Assembly (NCBI GenBank): GCA_028829895.1
Contig: CM054182.1
Coordinates: 19,249,001 to 19,313,000, forward strand
DNA: 64,000 nt
Direction: 5' to 3'
From: Sinotaia quadrata
Lineage: Eukaryota > Mollusca > Gastropoda > Architaenioglossa > Viviparidae
Shown here piece after piece: positions 1 through 12,842 of this stretch; within the stretch, counting starts at the first letter, position 1, and the number at the start of each line of letters is the position of its first letter. The notes below the pieces were generated by a model that was not told the origin of the DNA, made no database searches, and saw only the letters and a program-made list of their open reading frames with translations. A program made the position numbers and the translations under genes.

Positions 1-47
1 CGCTCCTTGATTTTGCCGATATCGCTCCAGCAGGCCTATATGTTGGG
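1..47 (-). CDS. Candidate downstream tail exon (partial)
   Basis: On the minus strand a pyrimidine-rich stretch ends in CCCCAG at 48-53, a good acceptor. The following 47 bases are open to the window edge when entered in phase 2, the phase left by the CAG|gtaaat donor of the exon at 35864-36058. The reading would be S-PTYRPAGAISAKSRS, compatible with a Pro/Ser/Tyr-containing cytoplasmic tail. Another frame is also open, and 47 bases is little evidence. It could belong to a different gene or be chance. Confidence 0.3.
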
Positions 48-170
48 CTGGGGTTGGGTGGATAGAGGTTGGAATAAGGACTAAAGTTATTTGATGTTTT
101 ATTTCAGAAATTTATTCATTTTAATTATCAGTGAGGTGAAGATACGATATCATTTTCTTTTGTTTCTATT

Positions 171-330
<160 letters not shown>

Positions 331-331
331 T

Positions 332-420
332 TCTGTGGCAGAGTAAATTTACATATCCCTATTTTAAAATTTAAATGTATAAATGATTAAATTGTCAGAG
401 TTACCCGAACTTGGGCACTA
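332..420 (+). repeat. Dispersed repeat family A, copy 1
   Basis: Starts TGTGGCAGAGTAAATTT directly after a microsatellite and ends near CGAACTTGGGCACT. A close partial copy lies at 879-940 and a diverged copy at 51481-51570, so this is an interspersed element of unknown class. Confidence 0.7.
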
Positions 421-878
421 GATGAATCATCTGGTAATGTTGGACATCACTGAGGTTTTCTGTCATCATGGTAACAAGAGAAATCAGCGATAATTATCAT
501 GGTTGGCAACAGGCCAAAGCACAGATTTGCTCACTTACAGGAAGTCAGAGATGGTGACCTGACCTGCAGGTCTTCCCTGTTGAGCAATGCAATGATTGCA
601 CCATCTTCTCTTTGAAGCATCCCTTATGAGTAACACGTGAGACTACATCAACACTCTTCGAACATTGACAATACTAAGTGAGTAGTTAAAATAGAAAGCA
701 AAAGCACACCTAGAACTTGCTGATTTAGGAATAAGAACATTTAATCATATTCCTGCTGGACAGATATCAGTATTATTATTATTGATATGTAATATGAACT
801 TTAATATGGTGGTAAATCCACGACTATTTTGTACGAATTGTTGTTGATAGCAGTGCAATTTACCACATAAGAATTGTA
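421..878. other. Non-coding, nothing recognised
   Basis: AT-rich sequence without long open frames, RNA genes or clear repeats. Confidence 0.6.
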
Positions 879-940
879 TATTTACATATCCCTATTTTAA
901 AATTTAAATAATGATTAAATTGTCAGAGTTACCCGAACTT
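879..940 (+). repeat. Dispersed repeat family A, copy 2
   Basis: Shares TTTACATATCCCTATTTTAA, AATTTAAA and GATTAAATTGTCAGAG with copy 1 and lacks the leading TGTGGCAGAG. Confidence 0.7.
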
Positions 941-2297
941 ATATTTATATTTATATTTACTTTTGTTTTCACTTTTTGACTTTCATCATTTTCATTCCCC
1001 CCACCCCGTACAGAGTGTATGACATTGGAAATGTGTATGCTTGATTAATTACTGTGTGAAAGAGAAATTCCCCCAATTGGGTTAATAAAACCTAATTTTC
1101 ACTCTTAAAAAAACTCGTTAATCACAGTTTTTGAGAGGGGCGAAAGGAATCGTATTTGTGTTGTTTCGTTTCGTTCATCTGTTTGTCCAATATTCACTAT
1201 TATGCTACTCGCACACTCGCATGCACAGCCAATGAAACGTTCCTTTGCATGACAGAATAAAACGGGCCCCACCCAATCATCAATGGTGTCTGTCAAGTGT
1301 CTTTTGTAACATCTTAAGAGAACGTATTACTGACATGAGCTTCCCGGAGATACACTGGAATGGCCGAACAACCCACCCCACCCCCCGGTGTCTCTCTAGT
1401 ATGCATCATGATACTCAGTTATTATACATCTCGGTTTTAACTGGTTTTGTCTAGGGATGGTTTATTACTGGAGTAGTGGGTGTGTACATGCCAATTTAGA
1501 CTTCTCAAGTACTCATACTCACTGCTGCCTACGTGGGTAGGATGACTGCTTTGTTTGTTGATTTGAATTAGAAAACCAGTTAACTTCTGCCTGATTTTTC
1601 CTGTTTATGTACATTTTCATAACGTATTCGACTGATTGGGGGATCCCTACATGCACTGGTTATTTGTTGGTATGGTGTAAATGCACTGCCTAATCGAACT
1701 TCGTATATATATATAGAATTGTTTGCTACCGTTCTTCTACAAAAGGTATGAGTATTTCTTACCTAACTGTCTATAATGGACGTCTCCATTTTTGTTGTTT
1801 CTGAGTTCTGGTTTTGCCCGGTTTTGCCTATTTTTGCCCAATTATATCTATGCCCAAGCTTTCTTTTGTTACGAGGCGTAGCGTTTTTCGATGGAGTTGG
1901 TGAGTTATTTATAGTTTTAATCTTGGCCAAACCTGTTTAGCCACTTGTCAGCTTTGCTATTTCCTGGTTTATTTATATGTAATATTGACGAAAGTATTTA
2001 TTTTCGCTATCTTAATCATTTAGGTTTTGCTGGGACTGGTTCTATATCAAGTAGTTAATTTCCGGTCTTTTCCCAGTATGATTTTGGAGTGCGATGTGTG
2101 ATGAGAGTGAGTAGTTAATTTAAATAGTGACTCTAACAATATTATTGTTGTTCAATGCAACATTTGCGTGTACTATAGAGTAATACGTGTACTACAGGAC
2201 ACAATGCCATAATTTTAATTGTATTACAGAGATAAACGTCACATTAATAATTGTATTTCAGAGCAAAGCACCACAATTGTAATTGTATCACAGAACG
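941..2297. other. Non-coding, nothing recognised
   Basis: AT-rich with no convincing ORF. It contains a short (TA)n near 1706 and a C-rich run near 1375-1388. Confidence 0.6.
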
Positions 2298-2311
2298 TCT
2301 GTCTATCTATA

Positions 2312-2400
<89 letters not shown>

Positions 2401-2502
2401 GTCTGCCCGTCCATCCATCCATCCATCCATCCAAGCATCTATCTATCTATCTATGCCCGTCCGTCCGACCGTCCATCCATCCATCCATCCATGCATCCAA
2501 CC

Positions 2503-2595
<93 letters not shown>

Positions 2596-2624
2596 ATATG
2601 TTTGTTTGTCTGTCTGTCTAAGAA
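2298..2624. repeat. Compound (TATC)n / (CATC)n / (CGTC)n microsatellite
   Basis: Two TATC arrays flank a variant centre of CATC and CGTC tetramers. All three forward frames read as YLSI-type repeats, which I treat as non-coding. Confidence 0.97.
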
Positions 2625-2630
2625 AATAAA

Positions 2631-2918
2631 GTAGTTTAATAGTTAATCCACTATTTCAAAAAGTAGTTTAATAGTTAATCCACTATTTCAAAAAGTAGTT
2701 TAATAGTTAATCCACTATTTCAAAAAGTAGTTTACTAGTTAATCCACTATTTCAAAAAGTAGTTTAATAGTTAATCCACTATTTCAAAAAGTAGTTTAAT
2801 AGTTAATCCACTATTTCAAAAAGTAGTTTAATAGTTAATCCACTATTTCAAAAAGTAGTTTAATAGTTAATCCACTATTTCAAAAAGTAGTTTAATAGTT
2901 AATCCACTATTTCAAAAA
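2631..2918 (+). repeat. 32-bp minisatellite, 9 copies
   Basis: Unit begins GTAGTTTAATAGTTAATCCA. Nine copies at exact 32-bp spacing are nearly identical; one has TTACTAG instead of TTAATAG, so homogenisation is recent. Confidence 0.97.
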
Positions 2919-2924
2919 TATGCT

Positions 2925-3060
2925 TCACGTCGCACAAGGCAGCGAGCGGTACACTAGTCAAGCGGATCGACATCCAGTGTCCTGGGTTTGACCCAGTACA
3001 AGTTAGTTTCTGTAGAGTGGGTGGGCGTGAACAGCTCTAGTGTAGATGTACACAGTAAGG
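2925..3060 (+). mobile_element. Possible tRNA-derived SINE fragment
   Basis: Higher-GC island between minisatellites. TAGTCAAGCGG (about 2955) loosely resembles a pol III A box and GGGTTTGACCC (about 2985) a B box, some 30 bp apart. There is no cloverleaf or poly-A tail that I can defend. Confidence 0.25.
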
Positions 3061-3261
3061 GAAGGTCACTTATTTTGACTCTGCCATTGTGCTTGAAATA
3101 ATGCGTGCTCTTTCAAGATAAACTCTAGAATGATCGCTGTCCGCATAATTTGATTTGTGAACCCTTAGCTGTAATTCAAATATAGGACAAAATGTTTGTT
3201 TCAGGTATAATACGGTTAATTACAAACAAAGAAACAAACAAAGCGAAAAATCAAACTAACT

Positions 3262-3615
3262 CAAGAGACAACAAACACACGTCAGAAACTAACTGCTATT
3301 TACAAGACACAATAAATGCACGTCACAAATTAACTACTATTTACAAAACAGAACAAACACACGTCACAAACTAACTGCTATTTACAAGACACAACAAACA
3401 CACGTCACAAACTAACTGCTATTTACAAGACACAACAAACACACGTCAAAAGCTAACTGCTATTTACAAGATGCAACAAACGCACGTCACAAGCTAACTG
3501 CTATTTACATATGCAACAAATGCACGTCACAAGCTAACTGCTATTTACAAGATGCAACAAATGCACGTCACAAGCTAACTGCTATTTACAAGATGCAACA
3601 AATGCACGTCACAAA
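3262..3615 (+). repeat. 41-bp minisatellite, about 8 copies
   Basis: Unit contains ACTAACTGCTATTTACAAGA followed by a CACGTCACAA element. The CGTC positions (3280, 3321 and on) show the 41-bp period. Later copies carry ATGCAACAAATGC variants. Confidence 0.95.
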
Positions 3616-3894
3616 TTCAGATTTAGAGGAGGAGTTGGGTGTCACGCATATGCTAAAGCTAATCTATTTTCTCACAGTGCAATAAGATAAAATTGAAATA
3701 AAATAGTTCACACAATTTAAAAGGAGATATAAACAACTTGAACAAATTAACGATGTCTTAAATAAAGAAGGAATGTATGCGATTAAAATACAAAATGATT
3801 GCTCAAGAAGGCATAAACACTATTGCAAACGAAAATAATTAAAATCACTTTAAACAAGAAATGAATGGAAATTTAAGAAATCTGAAGGAATTTT
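3616..3894. other. Non-coding AT-rich spacer
   Basis: No ORF or repeat recognised between two minisatellites. Confidence 0.6.
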
Positions 3895-4450
3895 AACGGA
3901 CACATGGAATCAATGCGGTAGGGAAGGAATTAATGCATGAAGGAATGGAGTTAATGCATGAACAGAATAGAATTAATACGTAAAGGGAATGGAGTTAATT
4001 CATGAGATGGATGGAATAAATTCATGAAAGGAATGGGATTAATACTCGAAGGAAGTGGGATTAATGCATGAATGGAAATAAATTAATACGTGAGAGGGAA
4101 GGAATTAATTCATGAAAGGAATGGAATTAATTCAGAGAAGTAATGGATTTAATAAGTGAAAGGAATGGGATTAGTTCATGAAAGGAATGGAATTAATTCA
4201 GGGAGGAATGGATTTAATACGTGAAAGGAATGGAATTAATTCAGGGAAGGAATGGAATTAATACGTGAAAGGAATGGAATTAATTCGTGAAAGGAATGGA
4301 ATTAATTCGTGAAAGGAATGGAATTAATTTAAGAAAAGAATGGATTTAATACGTGAAAGGAATGGAATTAATTTAAGAAAAGAATGGATTTAATACGTGA
4401 AAGGAATGGAATTAATTTAAGAAAAGAATGGAATTAATACGTGAAACGAA
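3895..4450 (+). repeat. About 21-bp minisatellite, over 20 degenerate copies
   Basis: Unit close to GGAATGGAATTAATTCGTGA with variable endings (ATACGTGAAA, TTCATGAAA, TTTAAGAAAA). Confidence 0.93.
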
Positions 4451-4514
4451 TTAAATCAAGACATTAATTAATGTAATCAATGGAGAGGATGAATATAAAT
4501 TCAAGATACATTGT

Positions 4515-4755
4515 GCGGAATTTAAAGATGTGTATGCTGTCAAAAACATATTGCAGTTATTAGAATTTAAAGATATGTATGCAGTCAAAAAACATATTGT
4601 AGTTATTAGAATTTAAAGATGTATATGCTGTCATAAACATATTGCACTTATTAGAATTTAAAGATGTGTATGCAGTCAAAAACATGTTGCAGTTGTTAGA
4701 ATTTAAAGATGTGTATACAGTCAAAAAACATATTGCAGTTATTAGAATTTAAATA
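4515..4755 (+). repeat. About 45-bp minisatellite, 5 copies
   Basis: Unit contains GAATTTAAAGATGTGTATGC then GTCAAAAACATATTGCAGTT. Confidence 0.95.
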
Positions 4756-5699
4756 ACACAAGATGGAAGCATTTTCACGAATCGTTCAGAATTCCGTTAA
4801 AGGGAATGTCAGCAATTACAAGAAGGACTATAAAAAAAACAAAATAAAGGAAGGAATGCATGTTTAAAACAAAATGCCTTTCAAAGCCACATTTTCATAA
4901 AACATAATTGATTCAAGCTATATCAATGTGCTTATTTATGTGTAAAGACCTATAATACTTCGCTGTTGCTTACCCCCCACCCCACCCCACCCCAATAAAA
5001 AAAATCTTCTCCCAGTCCTTTTTGCATTTTCTACAACCACCCACTAGTTATCCAATGAGGGTTTCAAGTCAGGTAAACATTGGCCACCAACTTCCTTCTT
5101 AAAGTGTTAATTATCTTACCATAATAAAGCGGTATTTGCATGACTGAACATCCGTCTCAATACGTCCTGACTCGATCTGAAGATTTGCTTTATGTAGTAT
5201 GACATAGATCAAATTCTCGCGAATCGATTTTGAGCGCTTGGCCGATTGAGACTGATTTCCTTACAGGGGGAATGTTGGTATTTCAGGATTAAAATTCAAG
5301 TTATTTGTACAAGTTCGCTGACACAAGTATACCATTGCATTAGATAAAGTACTGATAGTTTATCCAGGTATTACAGAATTAAAATCCACATTTTTGTAGA
5401 GTATTGGCACAAGTAATTTAGTGAAAGAGATTAAATGCTTGTGTCTGAGGCTTCAGATTGAAAAATAATTGAACTAGTTAACAGAATTCATTTGATGACA
5501 TAGTTGCATTGTTATTAATCTCTAAGTAATCCTTGAAGATATTCTTGAATATAAAAAATAAAGGTACATTAAAACACTGTATACATATTATGTTCAATGC
5601 ATTTTCTTTACAATACATAATAAATCCATTTACTTTTCCTTATTATGCATTTATGTCCGTTGTATTTCCTCAGTATATATTGCATTCCCGTTTAAATTT
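4756..5699. other. Non-coding, nothing recognised
   Basis: AT-rich. A C/A-rich stretch (CCCCACCCCACC type) lies at 4973-4994. Confidence 0.6.
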
Positions 5700-6290
5700 T
5701 TCTTACTATATATTGAATCTCCATATTATACTTTAATAAATCCATTTATTACTATATATCTAATCTCCATATTATACATTGATAAATCCATTTATTACTA
5801 TAATCTCATTATTATACATTAATAAATCCATTTATTACTATATATCTAATCTCATTATTATACATTAATAAATCCATTTATTACTATAGATCTAATCTCC
5901 ATATTATACATTAATGAATCCATTTATTACTATAGATCTAATCTTCTTATTATACATTAATAAATCCATTTATTACTATAGATCTAATCTCCTTATTATA
6001 CATTAATAATCCATTTATTACTATAGATCTAATCTCCTTATTATATATTAATAAATCCATTTATTACTATAGATCTAATCTCATTATTATACATAATAAA
6101 TCCAATTATTACTATAGATCTAATATCATTATTATACATTAATAAATCCATTTATTACTATAGATCTAATCTCCTTATTATACATTAATAAATCCATTTA
6201 TTACTATAGATCTATAGTAATTATACATTAATAAATCCATTTATTACTTAGATCTAATCTCCTTATTATACATTAATAAATCCATTTGTA
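5700..6290 (+). repeat. About 46-bp minisatellite, about 13 copies
   Basis: Unit built from AATAAATCCATTTATTACTA, TAGATCTAATCTC and ATTATACATT. Spacing varies between 40 and 46 bp. Confidence 0.95.
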
Positions 6291-6419
6291 TTTTTGTGCA
6301 TGGTGTGCATATCTCGGCACGCGAGAAATATATTGTTAGAATATGGATAACTGATCTGAGACCGGAGATAATGGAACATTTAGCACTGATAATGTCCTAC
6401 AACAATCTCCGTTATTTTG

Positions 6420-6585
6420 ATCGATTAAATATTCTCAAAAATAACTTTTACTGATTCATAACGGTATTTTTTATCGATTTTAAATATTCTCAAAAATAAC
6501 GTTTACTGATTCATAACGGTAATTTTATAGATTTTAAATATTCTCAAAAATAATGTTTACTGATTCATAACGGTAATTTTAAAAG
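6420..6585 (+). repeat. 54-55 bp repeat, 3 copies
   Basis: Unit contains TTTAAATATTCTCAAAAATA and ACTGATTCATAACGGTA. Confidence 0.93.
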
Positions 6586-6623
6586 AATCTTTTCTTCCCT
6601 ACATGTATTTCACAATGATGTTG

Positions 6624-6624
6624 C

Positions 6625-6675
<51 letters not shown>

Positions 6676-6792
6676 CATCCATCCATCCACCCTTCCACCC
6701 ATCCATCCATCCATCTATCTATATCTGCCTGTCTGTCTATCTGCCTGTCCATGTATGTCTGTTTGTCTATCTATCTATCTATACGTCTGTCC

Positions 6793-6862
<70 letters not shown>

Positions 6863-6979
6863 CATCCATCCATCCACCCTTCCACCCATCCATCCATCCA
6901 TCTATCTATATCTGCCTGTCTGTCTATCTGCCTGTCCATGTATGTCTGTTTGTCTATCTATCTATCTATACGTCTGTCC

Positions 6980-7042
<63 letters not shown>
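6624..7042. repeat. (TATC)n array with a 187-bp higher-order duplication
   Basis: A complex interruption (CCACCCTTCCACCC ... GTCCATGTATGTCTG ... ACGTCTGTCCTC) occurs twice, 187 bp apart, inside TATC arrays. The array therefore grew by duplicating a composite unit. Confidence 0.95.
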
Positions 7043-7043
<1 letters not shown>

Positions 7044-7392
7044 AAACTTGAGACAACAACGGGCTTATTAAGCTGACGCGCGAAAGTTATACCTTTATTG
7101 GTGACTACACTGCGTGCGTGCGTGTGCACGCGAACGCGCGCGCCAGTAATGAAAGAATGTAAATTGACATTAAAATGTTCAGTTCAAACTCCCCCTTTCC
7201 CCACAACGAGAGGTCGATGTTCTCTCTTGGGGACGGCAAAGTACTAGAGGGCTTAACACTTTCCGTCCCACACCATTGCCCCCACTGTCGGCGTTGCGCC
7301 TTACAGTCAGGATCTGCGGGAGTGGCCGTCCTAGTCACGCTTCGTGTGTATACCGAGCTGTCATTTATTTCCAGTTTTCCTTGAGTTTTATT
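7043..7392. other. Non-coding with a short CpG-rich patch
   Basis: GCGTGCGTGCGTGTGCACGC and GCGCGCGCC lie at about 7112-7143. Overlapping short ORFs here look fortuitous. Confidence 0.5.
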
Positions 7393-7825
7393 TTCATGGC
7401 TTTTTATTTACTAATAATGTTACTGCTTGATGAGTTCTATTTCCAAGGCTTTTTACTTACTAATAATGTTACTGCTTGATGAGTTCTATTTCCAAGGCTT
7501 TTTATTTACTAATAATGTTACTGCTTGATGAGTTCTATTTTCAAGGCTTTTTATTTACTAATAATGTTACTGCTTGATGAGTTCTATTTTCAAGGCTTTT
7601 TATTTACTAATAATGTTACTGCTTGATGAGTTCTATTTTCAAGGCTTTTTACTTACTAATAATGTTACCGCTTGATGAGTTCTATTTTCAAGGCTTTTTA
7701 CTTACTAATAATGTTACCGCTTGATGAGTTCTATTTCCAAGGCTTTTTACTTACTAATAATGTTACCGCTTGATGAGTTCTATTTTCATGGCTTTTGACT
7801 TACTAATAATGTTACCGCTTGATGA
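7393..7825 (+). repeat. 49-bp minisatellite, 9 copies
   Basis: Unit contains AAGGCTTTTTATTTACTAAT and GCTTGATGAGTTCTATTTTC at a regular 49-bp period. Confidence 0.96.
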
Positions 7826-7955
7826 GAGGATTCTCACCGTCACTATGCCAATGTCATACAACAAGAAAAGGAAAATCCGTGTTGTCAAATATCCATTAGA
7901 CATTATAACTTCTCTTATGCGGATCATAATTCGTCTGATTTGGATGATGTTTGAA

Positions 7956-8098
7956 GTCGTTTGACTGAAATCGTGTGTAAAGTGTATTCCAGAACACTGA
8001 GTGACTAGACGTATTGCTCACACATCGTCGTTTGACTGAGGTCGTGTGTAAAGTGTATTCCAGAACACTGAGTGACTAGACGTATTGCTCACACATAG
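7956..8098 (+). repeat. 71-bp direct duplication
   Basis: Two almost identical copies containing GTGTGTAAAGTGTATTCCAG, differing at about two bases. Confidence 0.95.
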
Positions 8099-8275
8099 TC
8101 ACTGGGAATCAACAGCATTGCCAGCCACGAATTTAATATAGCATGGAACATGTTAATAAACACACATATTGATAATTAAGCTGACACACAGAGTGATAAA
8201 TATATTGATAGGCAGCTAGATTCACACACTCATACACATACAGACATACACTCATAAATGCATACACAAATATAA

Positions 8276-8276
8276 A

Positions 8277-8314
<38 letters not shown>
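8276..8314. repeat. (AAAG)n(ATAG)n microsatellite
   Basis: Short compound tetranucleotide tract. Confidence 0.95.
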
Positions 8315-9593
8315 TTAAATATACTATTTCTAGTATTATTACTAGTAAACATTGGAATCAGATCAGTTTTCTTTGGACACGGCGTTGCAAATTAAAGCAA
8401 AAGTGAAGATCTCTTTAACAAGATATAGCTTGACGCATAAAAGTAAGAATAACTTTTTCAAAACAAAAATAAACATTTACTTACTAAATGCAAGAATATT
8501 CCAATGCCCGTTAAAATGCTCACAACTCCTGATATTGTCCCCATCTCCTATTGGGAATAATGTTAAAACCAACTAAAAAAAGGAAATGGACGTTTGAGGC
8601 CACCCTCTAAACTCCAACTTTTTGTCTATTGTCTAGCGAGAAGTTATCTATCCATGGAGAAATATGGTGAACCACACGGGCAACATAAAACAGCAGATTG
8701 TCGGACTGCTAGTCTGAAGAGTTAACAATCACACAAGACTGCCGGGTATTTCCTGCAGTGTAAAGTATGCAAAGCTACACCTTGCTTGCTGCCACGCCCG
8801 ATTTAAAACCCTTTATTGAAGCGGGACTAGGCGTATTATTAGGTTTAACATCCGGGATTGCGCATGCACAAAATATTGGTGATAAAAATTAATATTCAGA
8901 GGTTTGGGGTACGCTATTGCAACATGCAACAGATACACTGATTTAGCTTGCATTTCTTATGCCTACAATAACACTTACTTAATCATAAGTTTCAGCTGTT
9001 ATACAAAACGGATCCCCTGTACTATTTTCACACGAGTGATTAATTTGACTTATAAACGGAACCCCTGTACTATTTTCATACGAGTTATTAATTTGATTTG
9101 TAAATGAGGAGATTGAAATGTTGAAACAACTTAATGATAGTTTGTTTTAAAGCAATATCCATGACCCTTTTGTTGACAATGTTGTGAACAATCAATAGAC
9201 ATCAACAGTATAAAATTTAGAACACATTTGTCAATAATCATTAGGCACCATCAATATAAAATGTAAGACACATTTGTTGATAATGTTATCAATAAATCAT
9301 TAGACATCGAAATATAAAATTTAAGACACATTTGTTAGCAATGTTGTAAATCAACAATAGAAAATTTAGCACACATATAGGTGTATATAAAAGGTATATT
9401 TCCACATTAATAATTATTATATTAATTATTATTCTAATGCAATGGTCTATTGATTATGCGTTTGCTTGATTTACTTTTTAACATCATTGCAAAATATGTT
9501 TGAGCTATTGAACGTTTGAGCTAATGAACGTTTGAGCTATTTCATTAATAATTTGTAAAAATGTTTACGTTGAATGCTGGAAGCTGATCATGC
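8315..9593. other. Non-coding with weak duplications
   Basis: A direct repeat of about 50 bp with GGAACCCCTGTACTATTTTC lies at 9007-9105. Degenerate 60-bp units with ACACATTTGTT and ATCAATATAAAATTTA lie at about 9150-9370. No gene seen. Confidence 0.6.
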
Positions 9594-9636
9594 TCTCTCT
9601 CTCTCTTCCTCTCTCAAACACACATACACAGATGCG

Positions 9637-9700
<64 letters not shown>

Positions 9701-9702
9701 CC
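9594..9702. repeat. (CT)n and (CA)n microsatellites
   Basis: CT-rich run followed by about 55 bp of CA. Confidence 0.97.
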
Positions 9703-10844
9703 ATTTATACCATACAAAAACACGCGCGCAATGATCTTCGCGCGAATGCACACACGAGGACAATTTAAAGACTCGCACATAATACAGTCGCTTATTATTT
9801 CATTGATAAAGGCTGTCACTTTAAAGAAGTCAAAGGTCAAATAAGGCTCAATAATACCTTTCAGAGTGAATGGAAACGTCCTAAGATCATAGTCTTTTAC
9901 AGGCTAATATGGTTCTTTTCTAGAGTGCATGAAAATGTTTTCTTTCTAAAGTGCTCCAGTACAGGCTTTTATTGTCTTTACTTATTGTTTTACATTTCAT
10001 ATTGGTCTACAGTTTGAATCACTTGGATTGCTTTCTCTGTTTCGCTCTTTAAAACTTTGATTCAAACTGTGAGAATGCAAATATTTCCGAAAATACGGTC
10101 CAAACTGCATTTTAATGCATCTTAATTGCCTATCTTGTTTACTTGTATACCCATTTGCTGGTTCATCTATTCTTTTACACAGTTACTTAGGGAATGAGTG
10201 AGTTCATTACATAGTAACGTTGTTTGGTCAGAGAAACAAGACAAGTAATTTTACAAGAAACATTTTGTCTGAACTCGGACTTGGGAAGACGCAGAGCATT
10301 GTTTCCTGGCCTTACCCTTTGTGTTAGGGATAGCGAAGAGGTCTACCCGAGGTGATTCGTAGTTTAGAAAATTACATACTGGGTTCACAGCCAGCCCCCA
10401 AAGACGCGACGTTAGATTGTCGCGACCTATATTCCTGAGCTTATAATATTCCAGTACACATAGCATATAGAGTTACGGTTCTTAAACATGACGTTACTTG
10501 ACGGTAAAATCTGGAAAATAGAAAATAATATGTACAGAGGTTAATCAGGTTAAGAAGTAAAGTAAAACTTTAATATCACTTAATACAGAGGACAGAGGAA
10601 ATAAACTGTAACTATAAACATATTAATTAATGAAGTATAAGTTAGCAATACTTATTACAGAGGACAGAGGAAATAAACTCTGACTATGCTAATAATAATT
10701 ACGTAGAGAAGTGGCAATAATGAACAAAGGTGTTAGTAAGATTATGAAGAACAGGCAGTGAGAATATAAGAGAGATAAGTCTAAGGTCGATTAAAAACAA
10801 TAGACATTCACTAATGCATTATGAAGACATTCAGTGAGGTCGAA
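9703..10844. other. Non-coding, nothing convincing
   Basis: A 71-codon minus frame at 10251-10466 has no recognisable domain. No splice-supported exon in a usable phase was found. Confidence 0.5.
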
Positions 10845-11095
10845 TTAAGACATTTAGATAGACCATATTAAGACACTCAGTTAAGTATTTTAAGATAGTC
10901 AGATAAGCCATATTAAGGCATTCTGTTGTACATTATTACGAAAGTCAGATAGGCCATTTTAAGACATTCAATTATGCGTTATTAAGACATTCAGATAGGC
11001 CATTTTAAGACATTCAATTATGCGTTATTAAGACATTCAGATAGGCCATTTTAAGACATTCAGATAGGCCATTTTAAGACATTTAGTTTTTTATG
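10845..11095 (+). repeat. Degenerate about 30-bp repeat
   Basis: Repeated TTTTAAGACATTCAGATAGG with ATTATGCGTTATTAAGAC variants. Confidence 0.9.
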
Positions 11096-11124
11096 AAGAT
11101 ACCTGTGCGATTACTATCTGTTAA

Positions 11125-11430
11125 TTGCTACATATGTATGCTATACATCTCTGCTACACATATATACTATACTCCTCTGTTATACATATGTCTGCTATAC
11201 ATCTCTGCTACACATATGTACTATACTCCTCTGTTATACATATCTGCTATACATTTCTGCTTCACATATCTACTATACATCTCTGCTATACATAATTACC
11301 TGCTATACATCTGACAAGTACCTCAGTTCAACACAAAAACCCTCTCCACTTTCTTCTTTTCAAATGTAATCACAGACACAGAAACATACACACAACACTG
11401 CTTCACTTTCTTCTTTTCAAATGTATTCAC
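11125..11430 (+). repeat. TACAYCTCTGCT-rich repeats and one short duplication
   Basis: CTATACATCTCTGCTACACA and ACTATACTCCTCTGTTATAC alternate to about 11310. A 2-copy repeat of CTTTCTTCTTTTCAAATGTA follows at 11347-11426. Confidence 0.88.
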
Positions 11431-11984
11431 AAACAGACAGACGCAAGTATATAAATTAAAAACCTATTGCAGACACAAAATGTCACATTAAAATCATCAG
11501 TATTTTATATTCCGTCTGGATTTTATACTTAACCTAATTATTTTTTTCTCCACAGGAAATTCTTTATTTCGTTTAACTATAAAAGATTTAAACTATTCTA
11601 AAGTAGCAACGTTTGAACTTTTCAGCCTGTTCAACTTTGCAGCAATTTGTAAGTTTATTTTGACTGGTAACTGCAGCTGAATTTTCTCTACTTAAAATAA
11701 ATGAAACGAATAGACATGTTTGTTGGTGACAAAACAGATCTACCCTTCGATCTCGGAATGAAAAGAACGTGATACATGCCGTGACGTCATAACATTGAGT
11801 TCGATAGCAGGTCTTAACGTGTATTGTGTTGTGGTACGCATTTGTCGCGGTGTACTCTGCAGCTCGTCTTACACATGCGGTGGAATTCTCTGCTGTCTAG
11901 CACGTCATTGATTACATTAGGCCTAGAGATACAGCAGAATGATTTTGTTACTTGATCACTATTGATTCCCTTAATGGTTGATAT
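11431..11984. other. Non-coding, nothing recognised
   Basis: 11750-11940 has higher GC than its surroundings but no ORF or element signature I can name. Confidence 0.5.
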
Positions 11985-12545
11985 TGAATATCTTTGTTAT
12001 AACCATATTATTGATTTTCTAATGGATGTTACCGAATATCTTTGTTAAAGAACTGATTTCGTATTAGGTATAACTGAATATCTTTGTTAAAGGACATTTT
12101 ATTGATTTCCACTTAAATATTATTGAATATTTTTATGTAGGCCACATTATTGATTTCCTATTAAATAAACTGAATATTTTTGTTAAAGGACTTTTAAAAA
12201 ATTTATTTCCAATTAAATATAAATGAATATCTTTGTTAGAGGCCATATCAGAGCGAAAGCGGCGGAAGGCGAAAGCGCCCCCTACATTCACAACAACAGA
12301 GGCCATATTATTGATTTCCTATGAAATAAACTGAATATCTTTGTTAAAGGACTTTTTATAGCTTTCCTATTAAATATAAATGAATATCATTGTTAAAGAC
12401 CACATTATTGATTTCCTATTAAATATAAATGAATATCTTTGTTAAAGAGCACATTATTGATTTCCTATTAAATATAAATGAATATCTTTGTTAAAGACCA
12501 CATTATTGATTTCCTATTAAATATAAATGAATATCTTTGTTAAAG
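11985..12545 (+). repeat. About 60-bp minisatellite, about 9 copies, interrupted
   Basis: Unit contains ATTATTGATTTCCTATTAAA and TGAATATCTTTGTTAAAG. Between copies, at 12250-12296, sits a GC-rich insert unlike the unit. Confidence 0.93.
12250..12296 (+). repeat. GC-rich dispersed motif, copy 1
   Basis: GCGAAAGCGGCGGAAG, CGAAAGCG and CCCCCTACATTCA in order. The same string order recurs at 52965-53004, with a shorter relative at 52866-52894. Confidence 0.75.
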
Positions 12546-12842
12546 GATATAATAATTACCTCGGGAATTGGTAAAGTATTGTGGTTATATTTTTAAGGTT
12601 ATATGTTTTACCCCAGACATGATGTGGAATGGTTTGTTACCCTGGTGCAGTTTGCCATCTGAGAGATATTTTTCAATGTATGTGTATTGTAGCGCACATT
12701 ATACATATCCTACCTCCATCTTGTTTATCAAAAGCCTTAAAACTATGGATACTCACATCCACATTATCACAGACCTCATCTGTACAAATATAAATCTTAA
12801 TGAAACTATTATTACCAGAACATTTATCTGTGTAAAAGTACA
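12546..12842. other. Non-coding spacer
   Basis: An open + frame runs into the next minisatellite; it has no domain and is probably accidental. Confidence 0.5.

Noticed and set aside
2219..2634. Overlapping 112-127 codon + frames of YLSI repeats
   Set aside because: All three forward frames are open because TATC repeats lack stops. No start context, splice or domain support.
2925..3060. tRNA gene
   Set aside because: Only loose A- and B-box strings. No acceptor stem or anticodon arm can be drawn; kept only as a weak SINE candidate.
6603..7076. 157-codon + frame of YLSI/HPSI repeats
   Set aside because: Product of a TATC/CATC microsatellite, open in several frames at once.
9565..9840. Minus frame with a VCVCVCV run
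   Set aside because: Translation of a CA/GT microsatellite.
10251..10466. Minus frame with a possible GTAAGG donor at about 10310-10316
   Set aside because: The segment is only open in phase 1, whereas the receptor tail would need phase 2. No domain.
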